A DNA stretch of 64,000 nt. Origin: Coxiellaceae bacterium. GTDB lineage: Bacteria > Pseudomonadota > Gammaproteobacteria > Coxiellales > Coxiellaceae. Shown one piece after another: positions 9,095 to 18,512 of this stretch. The stretch is from contig WTGG01000018.1 of NCBI GenBank assembly GCA_011523685.1, forward strand, positions 1-64,000. Reading direction: 5' to 3'. Below the pieces are notes generated by a model. That model saw nothing but the letters and a program-made list of their open reading frames with translations, ran no database searches and had not been told where the DNA came from. A program made the position numbers and the translations under genes. Numbering within the stretch: position 1 is the first letter of the stretch; every line of letters begins with the position of its first letter.

Positions 9095-9649
9095 AATATT
9101 ATCTTACCAACACTATTACTGACAACTGGATTCGAAATCGCTGACACAAGCCCTGTTTCTCAATCTGCCGCTCCAACAAAAATCAATGGCTTCTATATTG
9201 GTGGTGGTTTTTCATAGTCATTCATCAACGATGATGGCTATGACATCGAATACGATGGATTTGGTGTGAGCTTGAATGCGGGCTATAAATGGGAACTCAA
9301 TCGACAATGGTTTTTAGGAATAGAAGCTGAGTCATTATATCTAGGACAAGTTTCTGATACTGCTTTTAGTGCATTTGCAGTTAATGCCATTGCCGAACAT
9401 CCATTCAATAATAAATTCTCAATCACAGGTAAGATTGGTACAGCCACTGAAGACCTATCCGATAATTATGTTGATGTCTCTTCGGATTCAACCGTCATTC
9501 CGGGAACATCATTACTGTATCATTGGTCACCTCAATGGGCAGCCTACGCTAGTTATGAGCATATTTTTGGCAACTCAATTGATGATCAATCAGGTAATGA
9601 TGCACTCTCTGTTGACACCATTGGTCTGGGTGTGCAGTATACTTTCTAA
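9095..9649 (+). pseudogene. Outer-membrane beta-barrel protein, broken
   Basis: The frame reads a hydrophobic signal-peptide core (IILPTLLLTTGFEIA), then SAAPTKINGFYIGGGFS, then a TAG stop at 9215-9217. It continues in the same frame as SFINDDGYDIEYDGFG...LNAGYKWELNRQWFLGIEA... to GLGVQYTF and TAA. The alternating aromatic pattern and the terminal Phe are hallmarks of small OmpA/opacity-type barrels assembled by the BAM complex. The start codon is also lost: a TGA lies just before the signal peptide in this frame, and a nearby TTG (9091) is one base out of frame. The 127-residue open part from 9266 lacks a signal peptide and cannot make a working porin. A read-through or sequencing error is possible but two lesions argue for decay. 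Confidence 0.75.
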
Positions 9650-9710
9650 ATGGTGAAGTCATTGGTCATTAGCAGATAAAGACATCTTTATGAAAAATAC
9701 GAAGACAGCA

Positions 9711-10619
9711 TCAATCAACACCCCTGGGGAATAACCACACTACAAACCACCAGACACAGGCTGCAACAAGCAAGCCAGCTAAAATATCTACTAGAAAGTG
9801 CGCACCAAGCAGCAATGCAGAAATGATAACTAAAATAGTATATAGCATCGCAACATATCGCATGATCTTATGTTTCCAAAATACAAAGCTTATAGCCATT
9901 GCCCATATGGTGTGAAATGACGGCATTGAGATTAGCGCTATTGCAAATAGTGTAATTATTTTATAGTGGTGCTCTAAATCAAACTGATGAATCGCAACAT
10001 AAGCACTGGGTGAAAAAATCGGTGAAGGAATAATCGATGCGACATCTGTTGATGGAAAGAAGTAATAAATCAATGCTCCTATTAAAAAACTAATCAGAAA
10101 GTATGCTGCATATCGATAATATAACGTAACAGATAATGAAAGTAGCAACCCAATGGCAACGGAGAGAATAATCGTTTTCAAAGAATCATATAGATATGCC
10201 AACATGGCTCGTATAAAAGTATGATCAACCATGTACTGAATTAGTATTTTATGATCATAGCCTAAAGCTAGATCCATGTTATAAAAATTCTGATCATGAA
10301 GAGGAAACGGCGTTGTAATAATAACTCCGACCATCAACAAAAAAAAACCAACAATAGTCCCCATCAAACCTATACCTTTAATCACTGTCACTATATAGCC
10401 ACTATGTACACCCGATGAGACAGCGATTGAATATGCAATAAAACTCCCAATGAATAAGAGAACCTGATAAGAACGAAAAGCGTTAACAAACGCATATTTA
10501 AAAGTCAAAGCATTTACAACGAGAAAAATAACCATTAATAAGAGAAATGCAAATAAACACTTAATCATAATCCAGTCGACTGGAAGAATAATTCGAGAGC
10601 GCTCTTGTGTAAGATTCAT
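9711..10619 (-). CDS. PAP2-family membrane phosphatase / inositolphosphotransferase-like protein (A)
   Basis: About 302 residues with eight or so hydrophobic segments. The PAP2 active-site motifs are present near the C-terminus: MPSFHT at about residues 231-236 (the PSGH motif) and LGAHFLVD at about 267-274 (the H...D motif). These residues handle phosphate esters of lipids at the membrane. The type with PSFH and a late motif pair is closest to the PAP2_3 (AUR1/IPC-synthase-like) group. I chose the ATG at 10619 because TTAGGAGTG lies just upstream; a longer frame begins at 10679 but its extra residues lack a ribosome site and look like shadow sequence. It is divergent from a paralogue at 10817. 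Substrate is unknown; undecaprenyl, phosphatidate or inositol lipids are all possible. Confidence 0.75.
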   Translation of the reverse strand: MNLTQERSRIILPVDWIMIKCLFAFLLLMVIFLVVNALTFKYAFVNAFRSYQVLLFIGSFIAYSIAVSSGVHSGYIVTVIKGIGLMGTIVGFFLLMVGVIITTPFPLHDQNFYNMDLALGYDHKILIQYMVDHTFIRAMLAYLYDSLKTIILSVAIGLLLSLSVTLYYRYAAYFLISFLIGALIYYFFPSTDVASIIPSPIFSPSAYVAIHQFDLEHHYKIITLFAIALISMPSFHTIWAMAISFVFWKHKIMRYVAMLYTILVIISALLLGAHFLVDILAGLLVAACVWWFVVWLFPRGVD

Positions 10620-10816
10620 TAACACTCCTAACCTCATGAGTAACTTCATTAAAACTATCAAAACCATCAAAGATAGCAAGTATTTGACTGAAAATTCGGA
10701 ACAGCATCTAACCAGTAGCGCTTATTGATAAAGTTATCCCCGTTACGTGATTCAGATAAGCACATAGTGTATGCTACTCAGTCAGTAGTAACTCCATCAT
10801 ATCAAAGGGAATTTTC

Positions 10817-11743
10817 ATGCACTCAGTGACACTATTTTACCGAAAACACTGTTCCCCCTTTGACAGACTGTTCTACTTTTTACTCATGCTCACAATAGCG
10901 ATTGGCATGTTACTCAGCCTGATTAATCAAGTCTTTACCCACTTTATAGGTGTACCTTATGCGCATTGGCGATTTTTCTTAGTCATACCTCTACTGCTTG
11001 GTCTTAGCGCTCTTAGTAAATTAATTAAATACGACTCACCCCGCGTCTACAATCTCATCCATGGGTATTCACAGTACTGGATTTTAATGATTGCTAACAC
11101 CATGTTACTGCAGGGCATTCAATACACCCCCTTCCCAACGATAGACACCACACTTGCCATGATTGATCAATGGCTATTTTTTGACACCCCTCAAATGCTC
11201 AAATGGGTTTATCAGCACAAATTAGACGCGTTCCTAAGATTTTTTTATGACGGACTCACTTATGAGCTTTTTTTTCTGCCAGGCATTGTTGGTTTTTTTA
11301 TTCCACGATCGCGTTTTAAGCGTTTTTTATTGGCCTACCTCCTCGCAACCATTGCAGCCGAGATGATTTATTATTTTCTTCCAACAAGAGCCCCAGCCTC
11401 TGTTTTTACGTCTCCCTATTTCTCAGAAGTTGCACAGCAGACACACATCAAGTTTGATGCCGTTCATCATGCTGTTAAATACCTATTACCTCCTGGAACA
11501 GGTGGACTCATTGCATTTCCATCCCTCCATGTCATCGTAGGAATCATGTATATTTACCTTTGTATAGATAATCGATGGCTGTATTTTACTATTGGTACGA
11601 TTAACGTCATCATCATTCTATCTACCGTTATGCTGGGGTGGCATTACTTAGTTGACCTTATTGCTAGCATCATCATTTCACTAGCTTGCATCTATGTATC
11701 ACACCGCTGGGTTGATCATATAGAAAATAAAGCACCCGCATAA
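10817..11743 (+). CDS. PAP2-family membrane phosphatase / inositolphosphotransferase-like protein (B)
   Basis: 308 residues, polytopic. PAP2 motifs: FPSLHVIVG at about 233-241 and LGWHYLVDLIAS at about 272-283. Motif positions and overall hydrophobic profile match the divergent neighbour A, so the two are paralogues. The ATG is preceded by AAAGGGAATTTTC, a good ribosome site. FLPTRAPASVF at about 191-201 probably contributes the basic/loop part of the active site; in neighbour A the corresponding stretch reads FFPSTDVASII. The 3' end faces the suf operon 16 bases away, with no clear terminator between them. Probable lipid-phosphate phosphatase or phosphotransferase in the inner membrane; substrate not predictable. 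Confidence 0.75.
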   Translation: MHSVTLFYRKHCSPFDRLFYFLLMLTIAIGMLLSLINQVFTHFIGVPYAHWRFFLVIPLLLGLSALSKLIKYDSPRVYNLIHGYSQYWILMIANTMLLQGIQYTPFPTIDTTLAMIDQWLFFDTPQMLKWVYQHKLDAFLRFFYDGLTYELFFLPGIVGFFIPRSRFKRFLLAYLLATIAAEMIYYFLPTRAPASVFTSPYFSEVAQQTHIKFDAVHHAVKYLLPPGTGGLIAFPSLHVIVGIMYIYLCIDNRWLYFTIGTINVIIILSTVMLGWHYLVDLIASIIISLACIYVSHRWVDHIENKAPA

Positions 11744-11759
11744 GCATTAAGTATAGTGA

Positions 11760-12314
11760 TTACAATACACCTAGCTCTAGCTGAGCTATGTCAGACATCA
11801 TACTTTTATTCCAAGGCGGATCAAACACCAGATCAACCTCAACATCAGTGACCTTATCTAATGAAAAGATTGACTGTTTAACGTCCTCAATAATCACGGG
11901 TCCCATACCACACCCAGGAGCCGTTAACGTCATAGTCACAGTCACCAATGCAATATTTGGCTTTGCATCGTCAATTGACACTTTATAGATTAAGCCTAAA
12001 TCAACAATATTCACTGGAATTTCAGGGTCAAAGACCTGCTTCAGCTTATGCCAAACTTGCTCTTCTAAGGACAAACCTTCAGGCATAGGCTCATACTGAT
12101 CTTCAGCTGCCAAGCCTAGCGCATCAGCATCTTTCTTTTCGATACGCGCCAAATTGCCATAAACATTCACCGTCATGCTATTACCTAGAGACTGAACAAT
12201 CGACACTTCAGTTCCTTCATGTAATAAAATACGAGCACCTGATGGAACCATAGCCGCCATACAATCACGCGTCAGCAATACTAAAGAGCGACCTTCTTCG
12301 GAATCATGCATCAT
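11760..12314 (-). CDS. sufT: Fe-S assembly protein SufT (DUF59/MIP18 family)
   Basis: 184 residues. The C-terminal half is a DUF59 domain: LEEQVWHKLKQVFDPEIPVN, then VDLGLIYKV, then VTMTLTAPGCGMG with the conserved Cys, and FDPPWNKSMMS near the end. This matches the SufT-type protein that helps insert Fe-S clusters into target enzymes. It is last in the suf operon, overlapping sufA by 11 bases, so it is probably translationally coupled. The start with two adjacent Met codons is preceded by GGAAGAG. The N-terminal about 60 residues are the usual SufT extension of unknown role. Confidence 0.88.
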   Translation of the reverse strand: MMHDSEEGRSLVLLTRDCMAAMVPSGARILLHEGTEVSIVQSLGNSMTVNVYGNLARIEKKDADALGLAAEDQYEPMPEGLSLEEQVWHKLKQVFDPEIPVNIVDLGLIYKVSIDDAKPNIALVTVTMTLTAPGCGMGPVIIEDVKQSIFSLDKVTDVEVDLVFDPPWNKSMMSDIAQLELGVL

Positions 12315-12660
12315 CTTTCTCTTCCTTTATTGAAAAGCTCTCACCACAGCCACACAAATTTTCAGCGCGAGGATTATTAAATACCATTTGCTTTAGACCT
12401 AAATCTTTACTCACAAAATCAATCGTCATACCCGTCACAGCTGATCGTGCATCTTGAGGAATAAACACTACAACACCTTCTGCTATTTCCACTTTAATAT
12501 CATCTGGCAATTGATTCATCGCCAACTCAGGCACATAGCGAAAACCTGAACACCCAGAAGACTTAATACCAAGACGAAAACCGATAGCATTTTTATCGGC
12601 AATTTTTTTTCTAAGGTGCACAATGGCAGCCTCTGTTAAATGGATAATAGGATCGCTCAT
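12304..12660 (-). CDS. sufA: A-type Fe-S carrier SufA/ErpA-like
   Basis: 118 residues, the usual size. Three conserved cysteines are present: C37 in SSGCSGFRY and C103/C105 in NLCGCGESF. They hold the cluster that is passed from the SufBCD scaffold to apoproteins. It overlaps sufU by four bases (ATGA) and sufT by eleven, within a continuous operon. Could equally be called ErpA- or IscA-like by sequence alone; the operon position favours SufA. Confidence 0.88.
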   Translation of the reverse strand: MSDPIIHLTEAAIVHLRKKIADKNAIGFRLGIKSSGCSGFRYVPELAMNQLPDDIKVEIAEGVVVFIPQDARSAVTGMTIDFVSKDLGLKQMVFNNPRAENLCGCGESFSIKEEKDDA

Positions 12661-13109
12661 GACTCCGTACTCACTGGTTGCTGATCACCCTGTATTGCGG
12701 CGCGTAACGTTTGCCAAGCTAATGTAGCGCATTTAACACGTGCCGGATACTCAGTAACACCTTTTAAAACAATTAACTTACCCAGTGCCTCTTCATCAAT
12801 CGATGTATTAGGCTGCATGACCATCTGATGAAACAACTCAAATAATTCCTCTGCTTCTTCTATAGACATACCTTTTATAGCCTCAGCCATCAGTGACGCA
12901 GAAGCCATGGAAATAGCACAACCATCACCATCAAAAGAAACATCCGTAATCTTGCCCTCTGATGCTTGAATATATAAAGTTAATCGATCACCACATAAAG
13001 GATTAAAGCCTTGCTTCATTAGAGTGGGATTAGACATCACACCCAAGCAACGTGGCTTGCGACCATGATCTAAAATAACTTGCTGATAAAGTTCTCGAAT
13101 ATCGGACAT
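12657..13109 (-). CDS. sufU: SufU-type Fe-S assembly / sulfur-accepting protein
   Basis: 150 residues. IscU-like fold with the SufU set of ligands: C39 and D41 (PLCGD), C64 (GDGCAISMAS) and C127 (VKCATLAW), plus the insertion between the second and third Cys that separates SufU from IscU. SufU binds zinc and accepts sulfur from SufS, taking the role of SufE. No sufE is seen in the operon, in line with this. The start overlaps the sufS stop (TAATG). Confidence 0.88.
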   Translation of the reverse strand: MSDIRELYQQVILDHGRKPRCLGVMSNPTLMKQGFNPLCGDRLTLYIQASEGKITDVSFDGDGCAISMASASLMAEAIKGMSIEEAEELFELFHQMVMQPNTSIDEEALGKLIVLKGVTEYPARVKCATLAWQTLRAAIQGDQQPVSTES

Positions 13110-14356
13110 TATTCCTCACCAAAGATTGTCAGTACCGCTTGAATGGCCTCTACTAAGCGATCTATATCAGATCGAGTGGTATGAACCGCAAAGGATGCAC
13201 GCACTGTAGCAGGAACCGCTAAACGCTTCATTAAAGGCATCGCACAATGATGGCCTGCTCGAACAGCAACTCCGCGATCTGCTAAAATAGTGGCAATATC
13301 ATGTGGGTGAGCCTGTTGCAATGTGAATGAAATAATACCAATTTTATTCGACGCCGTGCCGTGAATGGTTAAACCATCGATAGCCGATAAACGAGATGTT
13401 GCGTATTCCAACAAGTCTTTTTCATGCGCCATGATCTTATCGAGACCGATAGAGCTAATAAACTGTAACGCTGCCGATAAACCCACAACACCAGCAATAT
13501 TCGGAGTCCCTGCTTCAAATTTATGTGGCAATACATTAAACGTAGTTTTTTCAAAAGAAACCGTTTCAATCATATCCCCCCCCGTATGAAAAGGAGGCAA
13601 ACGCTCTAACCAAGCCTGCTTACCATACAAGACACCAACACCCGTTGGGCCATAAGCCTTATGCCCTGAAAACGTATAAAACTCACAGTCCAGCGCTGTA
13701 ACATCGATAGGCACATGTGAAGGTGCTTGCGCACCATCAATAATAACAGGGATAGCTTTTTCATGTGCATCTTCAATCATGGATTGGATCGGATTAATCG
13801 TACCCAATGCATTAGATACATGCATTAAAACAACAGCCTTAGTCTTATCTGATAATAATGTACGATAAGCTTCAAGATCTAACTCGCCATTATCTAGAAT
13901 TGGAATAATTTTCAAGCTAGCACCAGTAGCCTCACACGCCATCTGCCAAGGTACAATGGTTGAGTGATGCGCCATCACTGACATCACCACTTCATCACCG
14001 GCAGTAAGTTCTGACTGACCAAAACCATGCGCAATACAATTCATCGATGCTGTTGCACCACTGGTAAAGACAATCTCTTCGTTCGCTTTTGCATGAATAA
14101 AATGACGCACTTCCTGACGACAAGCCTCATAACGAATGGTAGCTTCATGAGACAAAGCATACACACCACGATGCACGTTAGCATTATGTTGGGCATAATA
14201 CTCCTGAATCGTATCAATGACGCAAGCAGGCTTCTGACTAGTCGCTGCCGTATCAAGATAAATCAATGGCGATGACTCACTAGATGCATGACCCAATAAA
14301 GGAAACTCATGGCGTAAATGTTCAGCGTCTAACTGAAACTCAGCCAGTTCTGTCAT
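13109..14356 (-). CDS. sufS: Cysteine desulfurase SufS
   Basis: 415 residues, class-V aminotransferase fold. PLP lysine K233 lies in FSGHKAYGPTGVGVLYG and the persulfide cysteine C371 in RAGHHCAMPLM; both are diagnostic of group II desulfurases. It releases sulfur from cysteine to give alanine and a protein persulfide for cluster building on SufBCD. It overlaps sufD by four bases and sufU by one. Length is close to the E. coli enzyme. Confidence 0.95.
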   Translation of the reverse strand: MTELAEFQLDAEHLRHEFPLLGHASSESSPLIYLDTAATSQKPACVIDTIQEYYAQHNANVHRGVYALSHEATIRYEACRQEVRHFIHAKANEEIVFTSGATASMNCIAHGFGQSELTAGDEVVMSVMAHHSTIVPWQMACEATGASLKIIPILDNGELDLEAYRTLLSDKTKAVVLMHVSNALGTINPIQSMIEDAHEKAIPVIIDGAQAPSHVPIDVTALDCEFYTFSGHKAYGPTGVGVLYGKQAWLERLPPFHTGGDMIETVSFEKTTFNVLPHKFEAGTPNIAGVVGLSAALQFISSIGLDKIMAHEKDLLEYATSRLSAIDGLTIHGTASNKIGIISFTLQQAHPHDIATILADRGVAVRAGHHCAMPLMKRLAVPATVRASFAVHTTRSDIDRLVEAIQAVLTIFGEE

Positions 14357-15684
14357 AACGTTGCTCCTGTTAACGTAGCGTAATGTGACAACTTTTCCAT
14401 CATGGCATCACGAACTCGATCAAGACAAATACCTGAAGGAACACTTTCCAGTAATGCATCAACATAACTATGCAATAATAATGCATAGGCTAATTGTTGA
14501 GACATACCACGGCTACGACAATAAAAAATAGCACGAGGATCAAGTTGACCAATAGTCGCACCATGAGAACACTTGACATCATCGGCATCAATTTCCAGCT
14601 GGGGACGAACAAAAGCTTTAGCTTGAGGAGACAATAACAAGTTATTATTGGTCTGATCTGCAGTAATCGAACCAATATTTGCTTCCACTTGCGCTTTACC
14701 GCTAAACACAGCAACACCTCGATCATCCACTAAATTACGAAAAAATTGCTGGCTCTCTGTATGTGATGCTTGATGATTAATTAAAATATGCGTATCCATA
14801 TGCTGGCAACCTGTCACATGCGAAAACCCGATCAACGAACAAGTAGCTGCCTTATCGTTTAGATCAGTGGTCAATGCATTACGCGATAACCCAGCACCCA
14901 ATTGAGCTGCACAGTGCATCCAATGAGAATCACGATGCTGATCGACACGGGTCTGTGTCACATAGGTTACTGTGTCAGCATAACGCTGTAACTCATAGTG
15001 ATGCAGCGTAGCATTGGCTGCTAACACAATGTCAGTGACTTGATTATGGAAAACTGTAACCCCAGCTTGAGAAACACCTTCTTGAAGCAGAGACATTGAC
15101 GCGCTTTCACCTAACTCAACACGCAATGCTGTGTGATGCATGCTACGCATAGAAGCATCCGAAAAATAATGCAGCAACTGAATAGGCGTCTTTACATTCA
15201 CTCCCGGCTTAACTTGCAATGTCATTGTATGAGTGAGCAATGCTGCATTCAGCTGTACCAATGGGTCAGTGGACTGGGCCGCATGATCAAACAACCTCTG
15301 ATAATCATTCATAGATACAGCTTGATCAAAACACACATTCACTTGCTGTTGGATAGCTTCTAAATCAGAATAATCCGGTACAAAACAACCATCGACAAAC
15401 ACTAACGCATGAACATCGGTAGCTTTTAAAGCCAATAATTTCTTGGCATCGATGCTCGGGGTTGATACCCCTAAAACCAACGTCTCATTTTGCTGAGATA
15501 ATGCCGTTAAAGGAGAGTACTTCCACGCCTCATTACGACGCGTTGGCAACCCTTGCGCTAAGAATGCAGTTAAGGCTTGTCTTTGCTGTTCACGAAACTC
15601 AGACAATACTGGGTTATTCTTACGCGATAACTGGCCCTGTAAGTGCTCAGCATCCCAAGTGGTTATTACTTGTGAAACACTCAT
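14353..15684 (-). CDS. sufD: Fe-S scaffold subunit SufD
   Basis: 443 residues with the SufB/D beta-helix core. Typical late motifs are present: QVEANIGSITADQTNNNLLL, then IDADDVKCSHGATIGQLD, then IFYCRSRGMS. It forms the SufBC2D complex on which new clusters are assembled. Overlaps of four bases with sufC upstream and sufS downstream imply one mRNA with coupled translation. Confidence 0.93.
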   Translation of the reverse strand: MSVSQVITTWDAEHLQGQLSRKNNPVLSEFREQQRQALTAFLAQGLPTRRNEAWKYSPLTALSQQNETLVLGVSTPSIDAKKLLALKATDVHALVFVDGCFVPDYSDLEAIQQQVNVCFDQAVSMNDYQRLFDHAAQSTDPLVQLNAALLTHTMTLQVKPGVNVKTPIQLLHYFSDASMRSMHHTALRVELGESASMSLLQEGVSQAGVTVFHNQVTDIVLAANATLHHYELQRYADTVTYVTQTRVDQHRDSHWMHCAAQLGAGLSRNALTTDLNDKAATCSLIGFSHVTGCQHMDTHILINHQASHTESQQFFRNLVDDRGVAVFSGKAQVEANIGSITADQTNNNLLLSPQAKAFVRPQLEIDADDVKCSHGATIGQLDPRAIFYCRSRGMSQQLAYALLLHSYVDALLESVPSGICLDRVRDAMMEKLSHYATLTGATL

Positions 15685-16436
15685 GCATTACTTCCTACCG
15701 TTTGATACGCTGCGTAACCATTTTTCTCTAACTGAGTCGCTAACGATTTATCACCAGAATCGACAATACGACCATCGATCAAGACATGAATATAATCAGG
15801 CTCGATGTAATCTAATAAACGTTGATAGTGAGTCACCAAAACAATGGCACGCTCACTGGAACGCATACGATTCACACCATCAGCAACGATACGCAATGCA
15901 TCAATATCTAACCCTGAATCGGTTTCGTCTAAGATGGCTAACTTAGGTTGCAATAGAGCCATCTGTAGAATTTCATTACGTTTTTTCTCGCCGCCTGAAA
16001 AACCAGCATTAACGGCACGTTTTAAGAAGGACTCATCCAAACCAACGTGCTTAATTTCAGACTTCACCATTTTCATAAAATCAAAACTGTCTAATTCAGA
16101 TTCACCACGTTGAACACGCAAACTATTCACCGCAGCCTTTAAAAAATAGAGATTATTAACACCTGGAATTTCAACTGGATATTGAAAAGCTAAAAACACA
16201 CCAAGGGCGGCACGTTCTTCAACCGATAGATCTAATAAAGACTCATCCAACACCGTGACCTGACCGGATAAGACGGTTAAGTCCTCACGCCCTGCAAGGG
16301 TATTAGCTAAGGTGCTTTTACCTGAGCCATTTGGCCCCATGATCGCATGCACTTCCCCTGCTTTTACTGACAGATCTAAACCCTTTAAGATCTCACGATC
16401 ACCGGCATTAACATATAATGATTGAATATCTAACAT
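15681..16436 (-). CDS. sufC: Fe-S assembly ATPase SufC
   Basis: 251 residues from the chosen start. Walker A GPNGSGKST, signature FSGGEKKRNEILQ and Walker B LAILDETDSGLDID identify the ABC-type ATPase that drives SufBCD. I chose the ATG at 16436 (MLDIQSLYV) because GAGGGGG lies directly upstream and family members begin there. The seven extra residues available from 16457 would overlap sufB by 11 bases. Confidence 0.94.
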   Translation of the reverse strand: MLDIQSLYVNAGDREILKGLDLSVKAGEVHAIMGPNGSGKSTLANTLAGREDLTVLSGQVTVLDESLLDLSVEERAALGVFLAFQYPVEIPGVNNLYFLKAAVNSLRVQRGESELDSFDFMKMVKSEIKHVGLDESFLKRAVNAGFSGGEKKRNEILQMALLQPKLAILDETDSGLDIDALRIVADGVNRMRSSERAIVLVTHYQRLLDYIEPDYIHVLIDGRIVDSGDKSLATQLEKNGYAAYQTVGSNA

Positions 16437-16446
16437 GACTCCCCCT

Positions 16447-17895
16447 CTACCCCACACAGCCTTCTAAGCTGACTTCAATTAACTTTTGAGCTTCAACAGC
16501 AAATTCCATTGGTAGCTCATTAAATACCGTTTTACAAAATCCATTCACAATGAGTGACACCGCATCTTCTTCATTGATGCCTCGCTGCTTTAAATAAAAC
16601 AGTTGATCTTCACTAATTTTCGATGTTGTCGCTTCATGCTCAATGTGACTTGTATCATGACTAGCCTCAATATAAGGGAACGTATGTGCACCACACTCAG
16701 ATCCTAATAGTAACGAATCACATTGCGTAAAATTACGCGCGTGCTTTGCCGTTGGTGCCATACGCACTAATCCACGATAACTGTTTTGACCATGACCTGC
16801 TGAAATACCTTTGGAAATAATCGTACTGCTGGTATGCGAGCCTAAGTGAACCATCTTAGTGCCTGTATCCGCTTGCTGATAGTTATTCGTCAAAGCCACC
16901 GAATAAAACTCACCTACCGAATGGTCCCCTTTAAGAATAACACTGGGATATTTCCAAGTAATCGCAGAACCTGTTTCAATTTGGGTCCATGAAACTTTCG
17001 AACGCTCACCACGACATGCGGCTCGTTTAGTGACAAAGTTATAGATACCACCCTTGCCATTTTCATCACCCGGATACCAATTTTGAACCGTAGAATATTT
17101 TATAGAAGCACGATCTAGTGCAACTAACTCAACCACTGCCGCATGCAATTGATTTTCATCACGCATTGGAGCAGTACAGCCTTCTAGATAACTCACGGTC
17201 GCATCATCATCAGCAATAATTAAGGTACGCTCAAACTGCCCCGTGTTTAATGCATTAATCCTAAAGTAGGTTGATAATTCCATAGGACAACGCACACCTT
17301 TCGGGATATAAACAAACGAACCATCACTAAAGACAGCGGAATTCAGTGCTGCAAAAAAGTTATCGCGATAAGAAACCACAGAACCTAGATACTGCTCAAT
17401 TAATTCCGGATGTGTTTGCACGGCTTCTGAAAATGGGCAAAATACCACACCAGCTTCTTGCAAGGTGTCCTTAAAGGTAGTGGCCACAGACACACTATCG
17501 AATACAGCATCCACGGCAACACCTGCTAAACGTGCACGCTCATGTAACGGCACACCCAATTTTTCGTAGGTCTCTAATAATTTAGGGTCGACTTCATCCA
17601 AACTCTGTGGACGATCGGCAGCAGACTTCGGTGCTGAAAAATAACTGATAGCCTGATAATCGATAGGCTCTATATTTAATCGCGGCCAATCAGGTTGCTC
17701 TAGGGTTAGCCAATGTCGAAAGGCTTTTAACCGCCACTCCAACATAAACGCCGGTTCGTTCTTTTTCGCAGAAATCCAACGCACAACATCTTCACTTAAA
17801 CCTGGAGGTAATGATTCAGCTTCAATGTCTGTGACAAACCCATGCTCATAAGTTTTTTGCATGGCATCAATCACTACCTGATTTTTTTCACTCAT
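16447..17895 (-). CDS. sufB: Fe-S scaffold subunit SufB
   Basis: 482 residues, the normal size. Characteristic motifs are [45 protein letters not shown] and, near the end, [18 protein letters not shown]. SufB carries the nascent Fe-S cluster in the SufBC2D complex. It is first of the assembly genes, overlapping its regulator by four bases and ten bases ahead of sufC. Confidence 0.95.
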   Translation of the reverse strand: MSEKNQVVIDAMQKTYEHGFVTDIEAESLPPGLSEDVVRWISAKKNEPAFMLEWRLKAFRHWLTLEQPDWPRLNIEPIDYQAISYFSAPKSAADRPQSLDEVDPKLLETYEKLGVPLHERARLAGVAVDAVFDSVSVATTFKDTLQEAGVVFCPFSEAVQTHPELIEQYLGSVVSYRDNFFAALNSAVFSDGSFVYIPKGVRCPMELSTYFRINALNTGQFERTLIIADDDATVSYLEGCTAPMRDENQLHAAVVELVALDRASIKYSTVQNWYPGDENGKGGIYNFVTKRAACRGERSKVSWTQIETGSAITWKYPSVILKGDHSVGEFYSVALTNNYQQADTGTKMVHLGSHTSSTIISKGISAGHGQNSYRGLVRMAPTAKHARNFTQCDSLLLGSECGAHTFPYIEASHDTSHIEHEATTSKISEDQLFYLKQRGINEEDAVSLIVNGFCKTVFNELPMEFAVEAQKLIEVSLEGCVG

Positions 17896-18365
17896 AATGA
17901 TTCCCCTTGAAGACGACTAGACATCATTGGCTGATGAAACATAGGAAATTCTCCCGAAATCAATGAAGCTGGTGTCATTTGCTGAAGCGAAATATCAGCT
18001 AATAATTGCACCATCTGCTCATTAACCACTTGCCAGTTAGGGCGAAACTCACACTGTCCTTGCAAACAACAATCTGAGCCTACCGAGACACATTGTGTTA
18101 ATTGCACGTCCCCATCTATAGCCCGAATAACGTCAAGCAAACGAATATCAGTCAGCGGTTTAGCTAATTGATACCCACCCTTAGAACCTCGCTCTGAAAC
18201 CACTAATTGAGCGGCACATAGTAACTTCAAACATTTGCTAACTGTACTGGTGGCTAAGCGTGTACGCTCTGCCATGGCAGCTGCGGAGTGACAACGCACA
18301 TCGCTGCTCCCCATCATTGCCAAAATAATCACCGAGTAATCTGATAACTTACTGATTTGTAACAT
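17892..18365 (-). CDS. Rrf2-family Fe-S regulator of the suf operon (IscR/SufR-like)
   Basis: 157 residues. The N-terminal winged helix ([18 protein letters not shown], then [11 protein letters not shown]) is followed by the cluster-ligand region with C92, C99, C100 and C105, matching the spaced Cys triad of IscR-type proteins, and by a basic patch [12 protein letters not shown]. It heads the suf operon and probably senses Fe-S sufficiency. A partly palindromic site overlaps its own promoter (18407-18434), suggesting autorepression. Operon position at the head of suf rather than isc supports a SufR-like role, though sequence alone cannot separate the two names. Confidence 0.88.
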   Translation of the reverse strand: MLQISKLSDYSVIILAMMGSSDVRCHSAAAMAERTRLATSTVSKCLKLLCAAQLVVSERGSKGGYQLAKPLTDIRLLDVIRAIDGDVQLTQCVSVGSDCCLQGQCEFRPNWQVVNEQMVQLLADISLQQMTPASLISGEFPMFHQPMMSSRLQGESL

Positions 18366-18406
18366 TTTTTAAAACCAAACGAGATAAAAACATCAATAGG
18401 ATGCAT

Positions 18407-18434
18407 ATAGTACTAGTTTAGTCCTCTATTGCAA
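18407..18434 (-). promoter_or_regulatory. suf operon promoter with putative Rrf2/IscR operator
   Basis: Read on the minus strand: -35 TTGCAA (18434-18429), 16-base spacer, -10 TACTAT (18412-18407), 42 bases before the regulator start. Between and across them is a dyad, GGACTA-AAC-TAGTAC, with outer ATAG and CTAT. It resembles the IscR type 1 site, whose core is GACT...AGTC, with one mismatch in the right half and a total length two bases shorter than that consensus. Confidence 0.55.
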
Positions 18435-18512
18435 GCCTATCAGAGGCTAAAACCCTATCTTTCACATGAAAAATACAGTTTTCAGCCACACTACTGAACA
18501 CCCAAATACTTA

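Noticed and set aside
10620-10679. Longer start of PAP2 protein A
   Set aside because: The extra 20 residues have no ribosome site, while a strong TTAGGAG precedes ATG 10619.
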